From an uncultured Brevibacillus sp. (GTDB lineage Bacteria > Bacillota > Bacilli > Brevibacillales > Brevibacillaceae), in contig NZ_CANMZW010000005.1 in assembly GCF_947502445.1 (NCBI RefSeq), forward strand, positions 205,105 through 269,104: a stretch of DNA of 64,000 nucleotides, written 5' to 3'. The notes below the pieces were generated by a model. It did no database searches, was not told the DNA's origin, and worked only from the letters and a program-made list of their open reading frames with translations. The number at the start of each line of letters is the position of its first letter. The first letter of the stretch is position 1. Of the stretch, positions 51,657 through 60,354 are shown piece after piece. Made by a program: the position numbers and the translations under genes.

Positions 51657-53030
51657 TTATACAAACATATTTGCGATCAAGAGACAAATCAGACCAACAA
51701 ACCAAGCGATCGTCGTAGGGACAGACCAAACCATGATCTGCTCTTTCACGTTTTTGATGCCCAGCATGCGGTTAACGACCCAGAACAAGCTGTCGTTGAA
51801 ATAGGAGAAGATCATCGAGCCCATCGCAGCCGCTTGAGCTGCCAGCGCCATATTGACCTCCATATTCCCCAAGATCGGCGCGGAAATGGATGCGGCTGTT
51901 ACCATCGCGACAGTACCGCTACCTTGGACCAGTCGTACCAGCGTCGACACAAAGAAAGGAATCAGGACCGCAGGCAATGGCAGGCCAGCAATTTGTCCAG
52001 CAATGAAATCTCCTGCTCCACTTTCACGCAATACGGCTCCAAGTGCACCACCCGCACCGGTAACAAGAATGATGATCCCGGCTGTCTGAATGCCTTCCTC
52101 CATCCGATCGAGCGTTTCGGAGCGGCTCATATGACCCGCCAAGGCGTAGATTGCAGCAATCAAACCAATGCTTACAGCAATAATCGGTTTACCCAGGAAA
52201 ATCAGAATTTCAAAAAAGCCTGTCTTCAGCTCCATAGCGGAGAGCGTAGTGTTAAGGAAAATGAGAATGATCGGTATCAGAATCGGCAGCAATGATCTCG
52301 CGAGCGACGGCAGCTCTGACGACTTTTTATCGACGAGGTTAACAAATTCCTGATACGCCATTTTTGTATCTGGTCTTGTGAAGCCTTCATCCGAATCATC
52401 TGGAATTTGATAAATTCGATTCCCCAACCATTTTGCATAAAGAACGCCTGCGATCATGATCGGAATACCGAACAGCAAGCCCAGTCCGATCATCACGCCA
52501 ATATCGACTCCGAAAATTCCTGCTACACCAAGCGGACCTGGAGTAGGCGGCACCATCGAGTGCGTAATCACCAATCCTACAGCAAGGGCAACACCTATCG
52601 AAATCACGGATTTACCCGTTTTCTTTGAAAGCGCTTTAACTAATGGATTTAAAATAACAAAGGCAGAGTCCACGAAAATCGGGATGGACACCACATAACC
52701 TGCGATCGCCATCGCCCATTCTTCTTTTTTCTTCCCGACAAAACGGATCAGGGAGTACGCTAATGTTTCAGCAGCTCCGGATACTTCCAGAATCCGCCCG
52801 ATCATGACCCCCAATCCGATAATAATCCCAATCGAAGCGAGCGTACTGCCAAACCCTGCGGAAATGGTATCTGCTACTTTTCCCGGAGGCATGCCTCCTA
52901 CAATACCTGCAATCGAAGCCGCAATAATTAACGCGAGAAAAGCATGAATTTTCGTTCGTAGGACAAGAAAAATCAAAACGATAACAGCCAAAACCAAGCC
53001 GACAACCATTTGCGTTCCTGAAACGTCCAT
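51657..53030 (-). CDS. GntP family permease, probable four-carbon sugar-acid transporter
   Basis: A 457-residue gluconate-type permease with about 12-14 helices. Signatures are ISAGFGSTLASIGIIIGLGV (near 55), SIPIFVDSAFVILNPLVKAL, SMVPPTPGPLGVAGIF (near 165) and QGSGTVAMVTAASISAPI (near 370). With pdxA2 and the sugar-acid kinase upstream in the same operon, the substrate is probably threonate or erythronate, by inference. AGAGGGGGAAGG precedes the ATG at 53030; the longer frame to 53114 runs through a hairpin and is rejected. A cre-like site and a hairpin lie in the intercistronic gap (53049-53109). Confidence 0.87.
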   Translation of the reverse strand: MDVSGTQMVVGLVLAVIVLIFLVLRTKIHAFLALIIAASIAGIVGGMPPGKVADTISAGFGSTLASIGIIIGLGVMIGRILEVSGAAETLAYSLIRFVGKKKEEWAMAIAGYVVSIPIFVDSAFVILNPLVKALSKKTGKSVISIGVALAVGLVITHSMVPPTPGPLGVAGIFGVDIGVMIGLGLLFGIPIMIAGVLYAKWLGNRIYQIPDDSDEGFTRPDTKMAYQEFVNLVDKKSSELPSLARSLLPILIPIILIFLNTTLSAMELKTGFFEILIFLGKPIIAVSIGLIAAIYALAGHMSRSETLDRMEEGIQTAGIIILVTGAGGALGAVLRESGAGDFIAGQIAGLPLPAVLIPFFVSTLVRLVQGSGTVAMVTAASISAPILGNMEVNMALAAQAAAMGSMIFSYFNDSLFWVVNRMLGIKNVKEQIMVWSVPTTIAWFVGLICLLIANMFV

Positions 53031-53048
53031 AATCCTTCCCCCTCTACA

Positions 53049-53109
53049 CGAAAACGGTTTCATCTGAATGGATTTGTAATGAAGGAGTTTCAATCCTCCT
53101 TCATTACAA
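53049..53109 (-). promoter_or_regulatory. Intercistronic hairpin and cre-like site before the permease gene
   Basis: TTGTAATGAAGGAG (53074-53087) and CTCCTTCATTACAA (53096-53109) are perfect 14-bp arms; no T-tract follows, so it is not a terminator. Next to the permease ribosome site, TGAAACCGTTTTCG (53049-53062 on the minus strand) matches the CcpA consensus at 12 of 14. Confidence 0.5.
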
Positions 53110-53147
53110 TTCACGAATCCTAGCTAAGCAGCTAGACTAATCCAAGC

Positions 53148-54161
53148 TTATAGGGTATTACTTGTAAATTTAGGCGCATATTGAGCAGCCAGCTTGATGC
53201 ACTCTTCCATACTGATGCTCTCTGCTATGTTTTTCCCTGCGATGTCAAAGGCTGTACCGTGATCGACAGAGGTACGCAAGAATGGCAATCCATTCGTAAT
53301 CGAGATGGTTCGATGGAAATCTGTCATTTTTGCGGCGATATGCCCTTGGTCATGGTATAGGGACAGCACAGCATCATATTTTCCTTGCAGTGCCTGGAAG
53401 AATACAGAATCCGCCGGAACGGGTCCTACTGCATCAATCCCTGCCTGCTTGCCTGCCTCTACACCTGGCCTGATCTCTTCCACTTCCTCCATGCCAAACA
53501 GTCCGCCTTCACCACTGTGTGGATTCAGTCCAGCAACCGCAATCTTTCTTGTTTCGACGCCTAAGCGTTGCAGTGCCTGGTCGCAACGAACCAGGTAATC
53601 GAGCACTCTTTCCTTGGTCATCTGGCCAATGGCATCCTTCAGGGACAAATGGCGTGTCAGGAAGAAAATTCTCATTCCATTTACCTCAAACATGGTCAAC
53701 GGATCTTTTGTGTTGGTGAGCTCTTCAAGCATCTCTGTATGTCCGATAAAAGGCACCTTCGCCGCTTGCAGCGATTCCTTGTTGATTGGAGTGGTCGCCA
53801 GCGCTTTGACTTCGCCGTTCATCGCCAGCTCTACAGATTTTTTGATGTATTCAAAAGCACCTTGTCCACCCTGTGCCGATACCTGACCGTATTCCAGTTT
53901 GTCGATATCGATATTGTTCAGGTTGATTACATCAACCGTTCCAAGCTCGTATTTTCCTTCAGCTGGCGAGGTCACTTCATTGATTTTCAGATCCGCATTG
54001 ACGATCGCGATTGCTTTTTCAAGTACCTTGGCATCGCCGACTACAAGCGGCTTGCATACATCGTAGATCTCTTTTTTAGTCAACGATTTCATCGTGATTT
54101 CTGGTCCAATCCCTGCTGGGTCACCCATAGGAATAGCAATAATCGCTCTCTCGGTTGTCAT
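53148..54161 (-). CDS. pdxA2: PdxA2-type 4-phospho-D-threonate/D-erythronate dehydrogenase
   Basis: A 337-residue PdxA-family dehydrogenase that oxidises and decarboxylates a phosphorylated four-carbon acid. Metal-binding His motifs are [15 protein letters not shown] (near 140), [13 protein letters not shown] (near 210) and [11 protein letters not shown] (near 262). In this operon, with a four-carbon-acid kinase and permease, it is the PdxA2 branch rather than the vitamin B6 enzyme. The ATG at 54161 has AAGGAGG; the ATG seven codons earlier contains that site. It follows the kinase gene by 14 bases. Confidence 0.9.
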   Translation of the reverse strand: MTTERAIIAIPMGDPAGIGPEITMKSLTKKEIYDVCKPLVVGDAKVLEKAIAIVNADLKINEVTSPAEGKYELGTVDVINLNNIDIDKLEYGQVSAQGGQGAFEYIKKSVELAMNGEVKALATTPINKESLQAAKVPFIGHTEMLEELTNTKDPLTMFEVNGMRIFFLTRHLSLKDAIGQMTKERVLDYLVRCDQALQRLGVETRKIAVAGLNPHSGEGGLFGMEEVEEIRPGVEAGKQAGIDAVGPVPADSVFFQALQGKYDAVLSLYHDQGHIAAKMTDFHRTISITNGLPFLRTSVDHGTAFDIAGKNIAESISMEECIKLAAQYAPKFTSNTL

Positions 54162-54175
54162 ATGGTTCTTCCTCC

Positions 54176-55462
54176 TTAACATTTGGCCAAAAGAAATTTG
54201 ATACTCGTATAGATTGCTTTCGCATCACCTGCCATACCGCCTTTGGTTACAAGCGGTATGCCATCCAGATGCCCTCCGATCAGGTGACCGTAAGCCACCA
54301 AGGGAAGTATTTCAACCTCCAGCTTGATCCCCTCTGCTCCACCAACGGCACAAAGCGATGCGGTCACATCTCCGCCGCTTGTAAAGCATCCGCCGATTTC
54401 ATATTCGCTTCGTTGAATCACAAAGCGCGTGATTTTGCCCAATCCGTCAGCGATGCGTTTTGCCAGAGTATCCTGCGTCGTATTTTGCTCTTGTGCGACT
54501 TCCTTCAGGTTCAGTGGTTCCGCAAAAGGCGAGTTCGTCGTGATAATCAGGATGGACTGCTTTTTCATTTCCTCCAGGACAAGCTGAATTACGCGATCCG
54601 TCTCTTCATCCCACGTTTGCGTCATGCTCGCCAATTTCTTCGCGTCCACGTAGATCGGCTGGGCACCTGTTTTTTCCGTCAGATATTGCAGCTGCTTGGC
54701 TGCATTCGAAGTGATGCTTCCCACCGTCACGATGATCTTTTTATCCTTTGCATGTGAACGGGTGTACACTTTGGAATAGGTCGCAGACAGGGGCCCGGGA
54801 TCGACAGGAATCATCCGATAGTCCTTAATCGCTGCCATAGCTTTGGCAATCGATTCGATCTCCTCGTCTGTTACGGCATCCAGAACCAGAATCCGTACGC
54901 CCTGCTCGATTTTCACCCTCATCGCCTGTTCAATGGTCTTCTCACCGGCTAATACGGTTTCCAACCCGATATAGGAAACAGAGTGGCTGCTTTGTTTTTG
55001 TACGATGGTCGGCACATATGATTCTGTGATCGGCGCCACCGGGTCCTTTGCCACATCGGTTGCTTGCAGGGGTACTCCATTGACCAAGAGATAGCCTCCC
55101 GAGGTAATCCGCCCTGATTCCGGATAAGACGCAACTACTACTGCGATCGCTTTTTCACCAAGCTCAGTCAAAACGGTATCGAGCTCCACCCCGATATTGC
55201 CCCGGACCGTACTGTCAATTCGTTTGCAGATGACATGAGCTCCCCATTCTGTGAGATTCTCCAGCACGGTCTTGACTCTCATCTGGGCTACTTCTTCTCT
55301 CGCATAACGACTGTCTGTATCGATACATACCGCATTATACGCATCAGATGTAGGCAGATTGTTATAGTGAACCATCGTTGCTGCGTCAAAGCCTTGCCGG
55401 GCGAGTCTCACTCCAGTCGCGTTAGCCCCTGTCAAGTCATCTGCAATGACTGCAATTTTCAT
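54176..55462 (-). CDS. dtnK: Four-carbon acid sugar kinase (DUF1537/DtnK family)
   Basis: A 428-residue ATP-dependent kinase that phosphorylates threonate or erythronate. The N-terminal substrate domain begins [21 protein letters not shown] and has [17 protein letters not shown] (near 80). The C-terminal nucleotide domain has [19 protein letters not shown] (near 240), [11 protein letters not shown] and [15 protein letters not shown]. The start overlaps the deoR stop by four bases (ATGA), so both are translated together. Operon order deoR-kinase-pdxA2-permease. D-threonate versus D-erythronate cannot be decided from sequence. Confidence 0.9.
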   Translation of the reverse strand: MKIAVIADDLTGANATGVRLARQGFDAATMVHYNNLPTSDAYNAVCIDTDSRYAREEVAQMRVKTVLENLTEWGAHVICKRIDSTVRGNIGVELDTVLTELGEKAIAVVVASYPESGRITSGGYLLVNGVPLQATDVAKDPVAPITESYVPTIVQKQSSHSVSYIGLETVLAGEKTIEQAMRVKIEQGVRILVLDAVTDEEIESIAKAMAAIKDYRMIPVDPGPLSATYSKVYTRSHAKDKKIIVTVGSITSNAAKQLQYLTEKTGAQPIYVDAKKLASMTQTWDEETDRVIQLVLEEMKKQSILIITTNSPFAEPLNLKEVAQEQNTTQDTLAKRIADGLGKITRFVIQRSEYEIGGCFTSGGDVTASLCAVGGAEGIKLEVEILPLVAYGHLIGGHLDGIPLVTKGGMAGDAKAIYTSIKFLLAKC

Positions 55463-56238
55463 GTGGCCTCTCCCGCCTCTGCTGTTACAACTCTCAGATG
55501 CTCTTCTAACTTATCTTTGTCTTCTTCTGCTAGCTCATCATCTGTAATCCAGCCATCGATGCTAGATAGATCGCAGACCTTAGTAAAAGCCTTCTGGTCA
55601 AACTTGCTCGAATCTGCCACTAACCAGGTAGTCTCTGCTGCTGCTATCATGAGCTTTTTTATAGAAGCCTTTTCAAACGTAGGTACGGTAACGCCAGCGT
55701 CGAGATGAATAGCATGTGCCCCCAGGAAAAACAAGTCTACATTGATGTTTTTCAGGATTTGCTCCGTCAAGGGTCCAAATAAAGCCCCGACATTATTTTG
55801 CAGCTCTCCGCCTGCCACAATGATTTTTACCTCACTGTCCATGAGCTCGACCGCGATTTTAATATCATTGGTAATCACTGTGAGATTTTTTCGATGCTTG
55901 AGTAATCTGGCAATCTCCAGGTTCGTCGTGCCTGAATCCAACAGGATGGTTGAATGATCCTGAACGAATTCCACGGCTCTCTGAGCAATTTGCCTTTTTT
56001 GTTTACTGTATTTGCCTTCTTTTGTGAGAAAGGGAGTTTCGTGAATCAAAGGCTTGTTAAGAACAGCCCCTCCAAACGTCCGAATAATTTTCTCTTCCTC
56101 TTCCAAGGTAGACAAATCTCTGCGGATCGTCATAGCTGATACATTCAATCGCTCAGCTAACTGGTCGATATCGATTTTCTCGTCTAGGCTTAACTGTTCC
56201 AAAATCCATTTTCTTCGCTCTTGTGGTAACAAAGACAT
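55459..56238 (-). CDS. DeoR family repressor of the sugar-acid operon
   Basis: A 259-residue DeoR-type repressor. The N-terminal winged helix contains LAERLNVSAMTIRRDLSTLE (residues 26-45). The C-terminal sugar-phosphate-binding domain has LLDSGTTNLEIARLL, ITNDIKIAVEL and FFLGAHAIHLDAGVT. It probably binds a phosphorylated intermediate of the pathway. It is the first gene of the operon it likely controls, and four copies of a TGTKA-N5-GAACA element lie over its promoter. Start: ATG at 56238 or a GTG one codon before; the AAAGGG ribosome site is very close to both. Confidence 0.88.
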   Translation of the reverse strand: MSLLPQERRKWILEQLSLDEKIDIDQLAERLNVSAMTIRRDLSTLEEEEKIIRTFGGAVLNKPLIHETPFLTKEGKYSKQKRQIAQRAVEFVQDHSTILLDSGTTNLEIARLLKHRKNLTVITNDIKIAVELMDSEVKIIVAGGELQNNVGALFGPLTEQILKNINVDLFFLGAHAIHLDAGVTVPTFEKASIKKLMIAAAETTWLVADSSKFDQKAFTKVCDLSSIDGWITDDELAEEDKDKLEEHLRVVTAEAGEAT

Positions 56239-56245
56239 CACCCTT

Positions 56246-56374
56246 TGTTAATTTAGAACATCTCATGATGATATTATGTTATTTTTGAACAAGTTTGTCA
56301 ATAAAACAAATCGATAAGTGTTAAAAACGAACATAAAACTCGATTTTTTCGCTCTCTACTGTGATTTTTGAACA
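56246..56374 (-). promoter_or_regulatory. Promoter with four DeoR-type operators
   Basis: On the minus strand TTGACA (56296-56301) and CATAAT (56273-56278), spacing 17, form a strong promoter. Four 15-bp copies of TGTKA-N5-GAACA lie at 56246-56260, 56277-56291, 56319-56333 and 56360-56374 (plus-strand reading). The second lies between the -35 and -10; the first lies just downstream of the start. Centre distances 31, 42 and 41 bases keep them on one face of the helix. Confidence 0.75.
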
Positions 56375-56401
56375 TTGCCTACTTATTGGCTGTACTGAAA
56401 A

Positions 56402-56440
56402 GACCCCAAACAAGTACATTCATACTCGTTTGGGATTTCG
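56402..56440 (-). terminator. Hairpin terminator left of the DHHW gene remnant
   Basis: CCCAAAC (56405-56411) and GTTTGGG (56428-56434) with inner AGT/ACT pairing, followed on the minus strand by GTCTTTTC. Confidence 0.65.
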
Positions 56441-56474
56441 TTTGTCATTTATCCTCTATTCGATTGCTCACTCG

Positions 56475-56681
56475 TTACTGCGCCTTTTCGCTATTTGTCT
56501 GATACGTAAAAATTTCAATTTTGACCGTATCCTGCTGTTCTCCGCTCGCGACGATTTTATAAGTATGATTCACGCCATTTTGACCTGGTGTAAAAATAAA
56601 GCGGTATCCACTTGCTGCCGCCGGATTCCAGTACGTCATTTCCCCTGTTGTTTCATCCAGAATAGCCAGGCTGCTTAATAC
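56475..56681 (-). pseudogene. C-terminal gene remnant between two similar terminators
   Basis: About 69 codons of protein-like sequence (LSSLAILDETTGEMTYWNPA, then YRFIFTPGQNGVNHTYKIVA) with no start or ribosome site of its own. The frame opens out of the preceding terminator's T-tract. It ends with TYQTNSEKAQ and a stop, and a terminator very similar to the upstream one follows at 56402-56440. It looks like the tail of a lost or duplicated gene. Family not recognised. Confidence 0.4.
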
Positions 56682-56720
56682 AAAAAAACCCAAACAAGTT
56701 GGCGTTACTTGTTTGAGGCA
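56682..56720 (-). terminator. Intrinsic terminator of the DHHW/MBOAT operon
   Basis: CCTCAAACAAGT pairs with ACTTGTTTGGG (56689-56718), followed on the minus strand by T7. Confidence 0.85.
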
Positions 56721-56745
56721 ACGAATGCTAACTGAGCCTTAATTC

Positions 56746-58032
56746 CTACTTGGTTTCCTTTTTTTCAAAAACGTAATTTTGACTGTAAAGATTATCATCA
56801 TGCAGCGCAATGATCAGGATGTCATAATGCTCGCTGGACAAGATGTTTTTCAAGCTGAATTCAGGATAGTAACGATTGTCGTAAACCGTAAGCTTGTTGA
56901 AATTCTGCGCCAAATACGGCGTAATCGGGTTCATGAATGAATCCTTCAGCAACAGGACATTCAGCTGATTGCCAGCTTTCGGGTTCTCATAGATGATTTT
57001 CCGTCTGTCCCCGCCAAAGAAGGTGCCATACGTAACCGGATTCTGCCCTTTTTTGTAGCCATAAAAATCGTTAAAGTCTCGAATCGTTTGGGTCCCATCC
57101 CCATTGATCACTTCGAATTTTTGAAAAGCGAACGGCACTTTCGGTTCATAAATCATCGTTCGATCGGCTGTTTGTGTATCGACTGCGAAGTTGCTTTGCC
57201 TGTTGTAGCTGCCATCGAAGCTGCCCTTTTCAAATGTAGACACATGAATATCACTGAGGGACATCGGCTCCCCTTTAAAATGAGCCGACCTTTTTGAGAG
57301 CTCGCGAATCATTTCTTGATAAGCAAGAAACGCACCCTTGATATTCCAATGGTGGTCCGTTTCCAAATACAGCTCTTCCAGCTGCGCATTTGTAAAGGAG
57401 CCCCACTTGCTCCTGAGATCCACGACGTTTACATGTTTCCCCAGCTTGGACAAGAAATAGTCTCTCGATCTAACATAAGCATCCGTTTGCAAATAGGGTG
57501 GATACAAATGCATCAGCGATATCGTTCGGGACGGATTAAAGACGAAAAAAGCTTCTGTTTTTTGTGCTTCGGCAAATGCTACTGCGTCATTTAGTTTTGC
57601 CGTTGCTGCATCTATTTCGCTTGTATGAACGACCTTATCGGGAAGTGGCAAAATCCACTTGCTATTGATCAGCACCAGATTGGACACGACTCGTGAATCC
57701 GTTACGGCCGTGCCATCCTCTGGCTTGTGCTGCGTAGAGTCGCGAAGCATGTTTTCAAACAGCATGGCGTTAAACAGCTTCGAATTTTGCTGCTTCTGAT
57801 AAACACTTACCATTTCGTTTCGCAGTACAACCTGGTCATTAAAATACTGATTCATGTCTTCGAAAAAACGGGGTGTGGTAACAGCCTCCAAGCTGACATC
57901 AGGCAGCCCGCTCAGCTTTCTGTTTTCAATCGCAGAAACTTCTTTATGCGGTGAAAAGCCACTGGCAATGGCGAACCCAAAAATAATCGTTAAAAAAGCG
58001 ACCATATAAGCGATTGAAGCCGATTTACTCAT
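56746..58032 (-). CDS. DHHW-motif (AlgJ/AlgX-like) O-acetylation protein
   Basis: A 428-residue protein with an N-terminal membrane anchor (about 5-25) and an extracytoplasmic SGNH-like domain of the DHHW family. The name motif is LETDHHWNIKGAFLAYQEMI near residue 225. A second conserved block, LLLKDSFMNPITPYLAQNF (near 365), holds the probable catalytic Ser/Asp. It lies 21 bases after the MBOAT gene, the usual partner, so the pair transfers acetyl groups to an exported polysaccharide or wall polymer. The target polymer genes are not in the window. Confidence 0.87.
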   Translation of the reverse strand: MSKSASIAYMVAFLTIIFGFAIASGFSPHKEVSAIENRKLSGLPDVSLEAVTTPRFFEDMNQYFNDQVVLRNEMVSVYQKQQNSKLFNAMLFENMLRDSTQHKPEDGTAVTDSRVVSNLVLINSKWILPLPDKVVHTSEIDAATAKLNDAVAFAEAQKTEAFFVFNPSRTISLMHLYPPYLQTDAYVRSRDYFLSKLGKHVNVVDLRSKWGSFTNAQLEELYLETDHHWNIKGAFLAYQEMIRELSKRSAHFKGEPMSLSDIHVSTFEKGSFDGSYNRQSNFAVDTQTADRTMIYEPKVPFAFQKFEVINGDGTQTIRDFNDFYGYKKGQNPVTYGTFFGGDRRKIIYENPKAGNQLNVLLLKDSFMNPITPYLAQNFNKLTVYDNRYYPEFSLKNILSSEHYDILIIALHDDNLYSQNYVFEKKETK

Positions 58033-58053
58033 TACGCTACTCCTCTGGCTGAA

Positions 58054-59460
58054 CTAGAATCGGAAATACAAGAATGGGTTATACGTTGAATTAATCAAAT
58101 ACAAGATGACTTCTGCAAAAAGGAAGCAGTGAAACACTAGGGCAAACGCAGTTTGTACGCCTGCGAACGGCTTCCCCCATTGCCATTTTTGCAGCTTGGG
58201 AAATACAGGTGCGGCAATGATGATCGCGATGGCAAACTGAATCCAGTTCATCGATAACAGCGCAAGCGCCTGGGAATCGAACAGCTCGTTTCCGCGTGTA
58301 TGGAACATCGCCCCGATGTACTCCGCTGCATACCCAAAGTTGTCGGCACGGAAGAACACCCACCCGATCATGACGAAAAGCAGCACGACAACGTGGTTTA
58401 ACGGATAAATCCGGAACAGCAGCTTTTCCAGACCAGCTTTTTCCAGAGCGATCAGGACACCGTAGTAGACGCCCCAGGCAATAAACGTCCAACTGGCTCC
58501 GTGCCAGAACCCTGTCAGTGCCCACACGATCATTAGGTTCCTGTAGATTTTCCATGGCGCCACCTTGCTACCGCCGAGCGGGAAATAAACATAGTCCCGG
58601 AACCAGCTGCCAAGCGAAATGTGCCAGCGCCGCCAAAACTCGGAAACACTTTTGGAAATATACGGGTAGTTGAAATTCTCCGCGAACTCGAAGCCAAACA
58701 TTTTGGCTAGCCCAATCGCCATATCACTGTAGCCCGAAAAATCATAATAGATCTGCAATGTATAAGCAATAATTCCAATCCAGGCCGCGCCGGTTGAAAG
58801 GTCCACCGTAGACGTAGCGAACACGGTGTCTGCTACGTAGCCCAGAGGGTTGGCCAAGAGCACTTTTTTCGCCAGACCCAATATAAATCGCTTGATCCCC
58901 TCTGCGAATTGGATGGATGAAAATACGCGTTTGCTGAGCTGCTCGGCGATCGAGTTGTAGCGAATAATCGGACCTGCTACAAGCTGTGGGAAAAACGTGA
59001 TATAGAGCGACAAATTGAACAGATTTCGTTGTGCTTTTTCTACTTTTCGGTAAACATCAATTAGATAGCTGAGTGCGTGGAACGTATAAAAGGAAATACC
59101 GAGCGGCAGCGGCACAGGTGTCACATGAATATTCGTTTGCAGCGCCTGATTCATTACGTCTACAAAGAAATTCGCATACTTGAAAAAGCCTAGAAGCCCG
59201 ATATTGGCAATAATCGCGAGCGTTAAGACTGTCTTTTTCTTTTTCAGATGTTCATCTGCCCGATCGATCCATATTCCAAAGCCATAGTTCATGATGATGG
59301 ATACAATCATGAGAACGATGTACCTCGGCTCCCCCCAGGCGTAGAAGAGTAAGCTGAAGATCAGCAGAACCGCATTTTTATATCGAAACGGAACAGCAAA
59401 ATAGAAGGCAAAGACAAGCGGCAAAAAGAAAAACAAAAAACTGATGGAACTGAAGACCAA
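58054..59460 (-). CDS. MBOAT family O-acyltransferase (AlgI-like), TTG start
   Basis: A 468-residue polytopic membrane acyltransferase that passes acetyl groups across the membrane for polysaccharide O-acetylation. It has about eleven helices. The MBOAT signature is present: WRRWHISLGSWFRDYVYFPL (near 285) and VWALTGFWHGASWTFIAWG (near 320), whose His is catalytic. The start is TTG at 59460 with AGGAGG 8 bases away; the ATG ten codons earlier overlaps that site. It is first in the operon with the DHHW protein. Confidence 0.9.
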   Translation of the reverse strand: MVFSSISFLFFFLPLVFAFYFAVPFRYKNAVLLIFSLLFYAWGEPRYIVLMIVSIIMNYGFGIWIDRADEHLKKKKTVLTLAIIANIGLLGFFKYANFFVDVMNQALQTNIHVTPVPLPLGISFYTFHALSYLIDVYRKVEKAQRNLFNLSLYITFFPQLVAGPIIRYNSIAEQLSKRVFSSIQFAEGIKRFILGLAKKVLLANPLGYVADTVFATSTVDLSTGAAWIGIIAYTLQIYYDFSGYSDMAIGLAKMFGFEFAENFNYPYISKSVSEFWRRWHISLGSWFRDYVYFPLGGSKVAPWKIYRNLMIVWALTGFWHGASWTFIAWGVYYGVLIALEKAGLEKLLFRIYPLNHVVVLLFVMIGWVFFRADNFGYAAEYIGAMFHTRGNELFDSQALALLSMNWIQFAIAIIIAAPVFPKLQKWQWGKPFAGVQTAFALVFHCFLFAEVILYLINSTYNPFLYFRF

Positions 59461-59510
59461 AGTAATTTCCTCCTGGTGTCGGCAATTCAACTATTTGCGC
59501 TAACAAACAT

Positions 59511-59553
59511 AGAAAAACTCATGAAAGTAGACTGAGAGGCTTTCATGAGTCTC
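59511..59553 (-). terminator. Strong intrinsic terminator
   Basis: ACTCATGAAAG (59517-59527) and CTTTCATGAGT (59540-59550) are perfect 11-bp arms followed on the minus strand by TTTTTC. Confidence 0.85.
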
Positions 59554-59757
59554 TTAGCATTCTATTTGGTAGATAGGATATAAAAACAATAGGTAGAGAA
59601 GATTCGACACTATTTTTATTTTTCCTTCCAGAAAATCCAGGATTAGACATGAAAAGTATAAGAGGGATTTTGGAGAATCCCATGCAAAGAAAAGATTAAC
59701 TTCAGGAACGCCTGACAGTATGACGTCAAACCTTTGTGAAAGGTTACGGTTTTGCAC
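59554..59757 (-). CDS. Doubtful ORF ending at a terminator
   Basis: A 67-codon frame with GTG start (SQRFDVILSGVPEVNLFFAW near the N-terminus) and a hydrophobic C-terminal half. There is no ribosome site. Its stop falls directly before a strong terminator hairpin, which is the only support. It may be the remnant of a gene. Family not recognised. Confidence 0.25.
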   Translation of the reverse strand: MQNRNLSQRFDVILSGVPEVNLFFAWDSPKSLLYFSCLILDFLEGKIKIVSNLLYLLFLYPIYQIEC

Positions 59758-59822
59758 TTTGGAATTGGCTAGGCTGAGAAACTCGAGTTAGTAGGCTTTT
59801 GTTACATAATTATATATGGAGC

Positions 59823-59863
59823 AAAAAGAACCCCAGATGTGTTTTGAGTACTCATCCGGGGCA
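59823..59863 (-). terminator. Intrinsic terminator of the gene at 59875
   Basis: CCCCGGATG pairs with CATCTGGGG (one mismatch) followed on the minus strand by TTCTTTTTG. Confidence 0.75.
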
Positions 59864-59874
59864 TTACTTCGTTT

Positions 59875-60285
59875 TTACTGTTTTCTAGTTGAACGAAGTG
59901 GCTCATACATATCAGCAACAACTTTATAAGAATCTACATCTGCTAGCTCATAACTTTCACCAATAAACAGTTCTTCCAAAAGCCATACAAAGAAATCTCG
60001 AGGATCTGATGGCGCGTCAAATGGCGGTAGTAAAGAATAAAATACTCCTTCAAAATCAACTGCAGGTTTCGTTAAATAGTAGCTAAGTGCTAATTTTGAT
60101 TTTTTCTTTACCACTTCCTCAAGGCTATGAAAATGTTCTACAAGTGTTTCTCTAATGACTGCTTTATATTGTGCCTCTGTCCGTAATTCTACATCTTTGT
60201 AGTGTTCAATAGACTCGTTGTCATCAGCCAGCCCTGTGATTGGAACTAAAAATTCATCCAAAAAATGTGGGTTTACTACTTTCAT
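59875..60285 (-). CDS. Hypothetical protein of the AT-rich right-hand cluster
   Basis: A 136-residue acidic soluble protein (MKVVNPHFLDEFLVPITGLA at the N-terminus, then KKKSKLALSYYLTKPAVDFE in the middle). No signal peptide or membrane helix. GGAGG lies 7 bases before the ATG and a terminator follows, so it is real. The size, acidity and surroundings resemble immunity proteins of polymorphic-toxin loci; I cannot name a family. Confidence 0.6.
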   Translation of the reverse strand: MKVVNPHFLDEFLVPITGLADDNESIEHYKDVELRTEAQYKAVIRETLVEHFHSLEEVVKKKSKLALSYYLTKPAVDFEGVFYSLLPPFDAPSDPRDFFVWLLEELFIGESYELADVDSYKVVADMYEPLRSTRKQ

Positions 60286-60354
60286 TTTATTCCTCCAATG
60301 CGGCCTTGTTAAGCGTGATCAAAGTGGTTCCGTTTGGAGTCTTACTGTTAGACT

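Larger units (their letters stand above)
59461..59874. other. Intergenic stretch upstream of the MBOAT operon
   Basis: This 414-base gap contains a strong minus-strand terminator (59511-59553), a doubtful ORF (59554-59757), and the terminator of the next gene on the right (59823-59861). AACCTTTGTGAAAGGTT (59729-59745), a palindrome of operator size, lies inside it. No clear promoter of the MBOAT operon was found. Confidence 0.4.
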
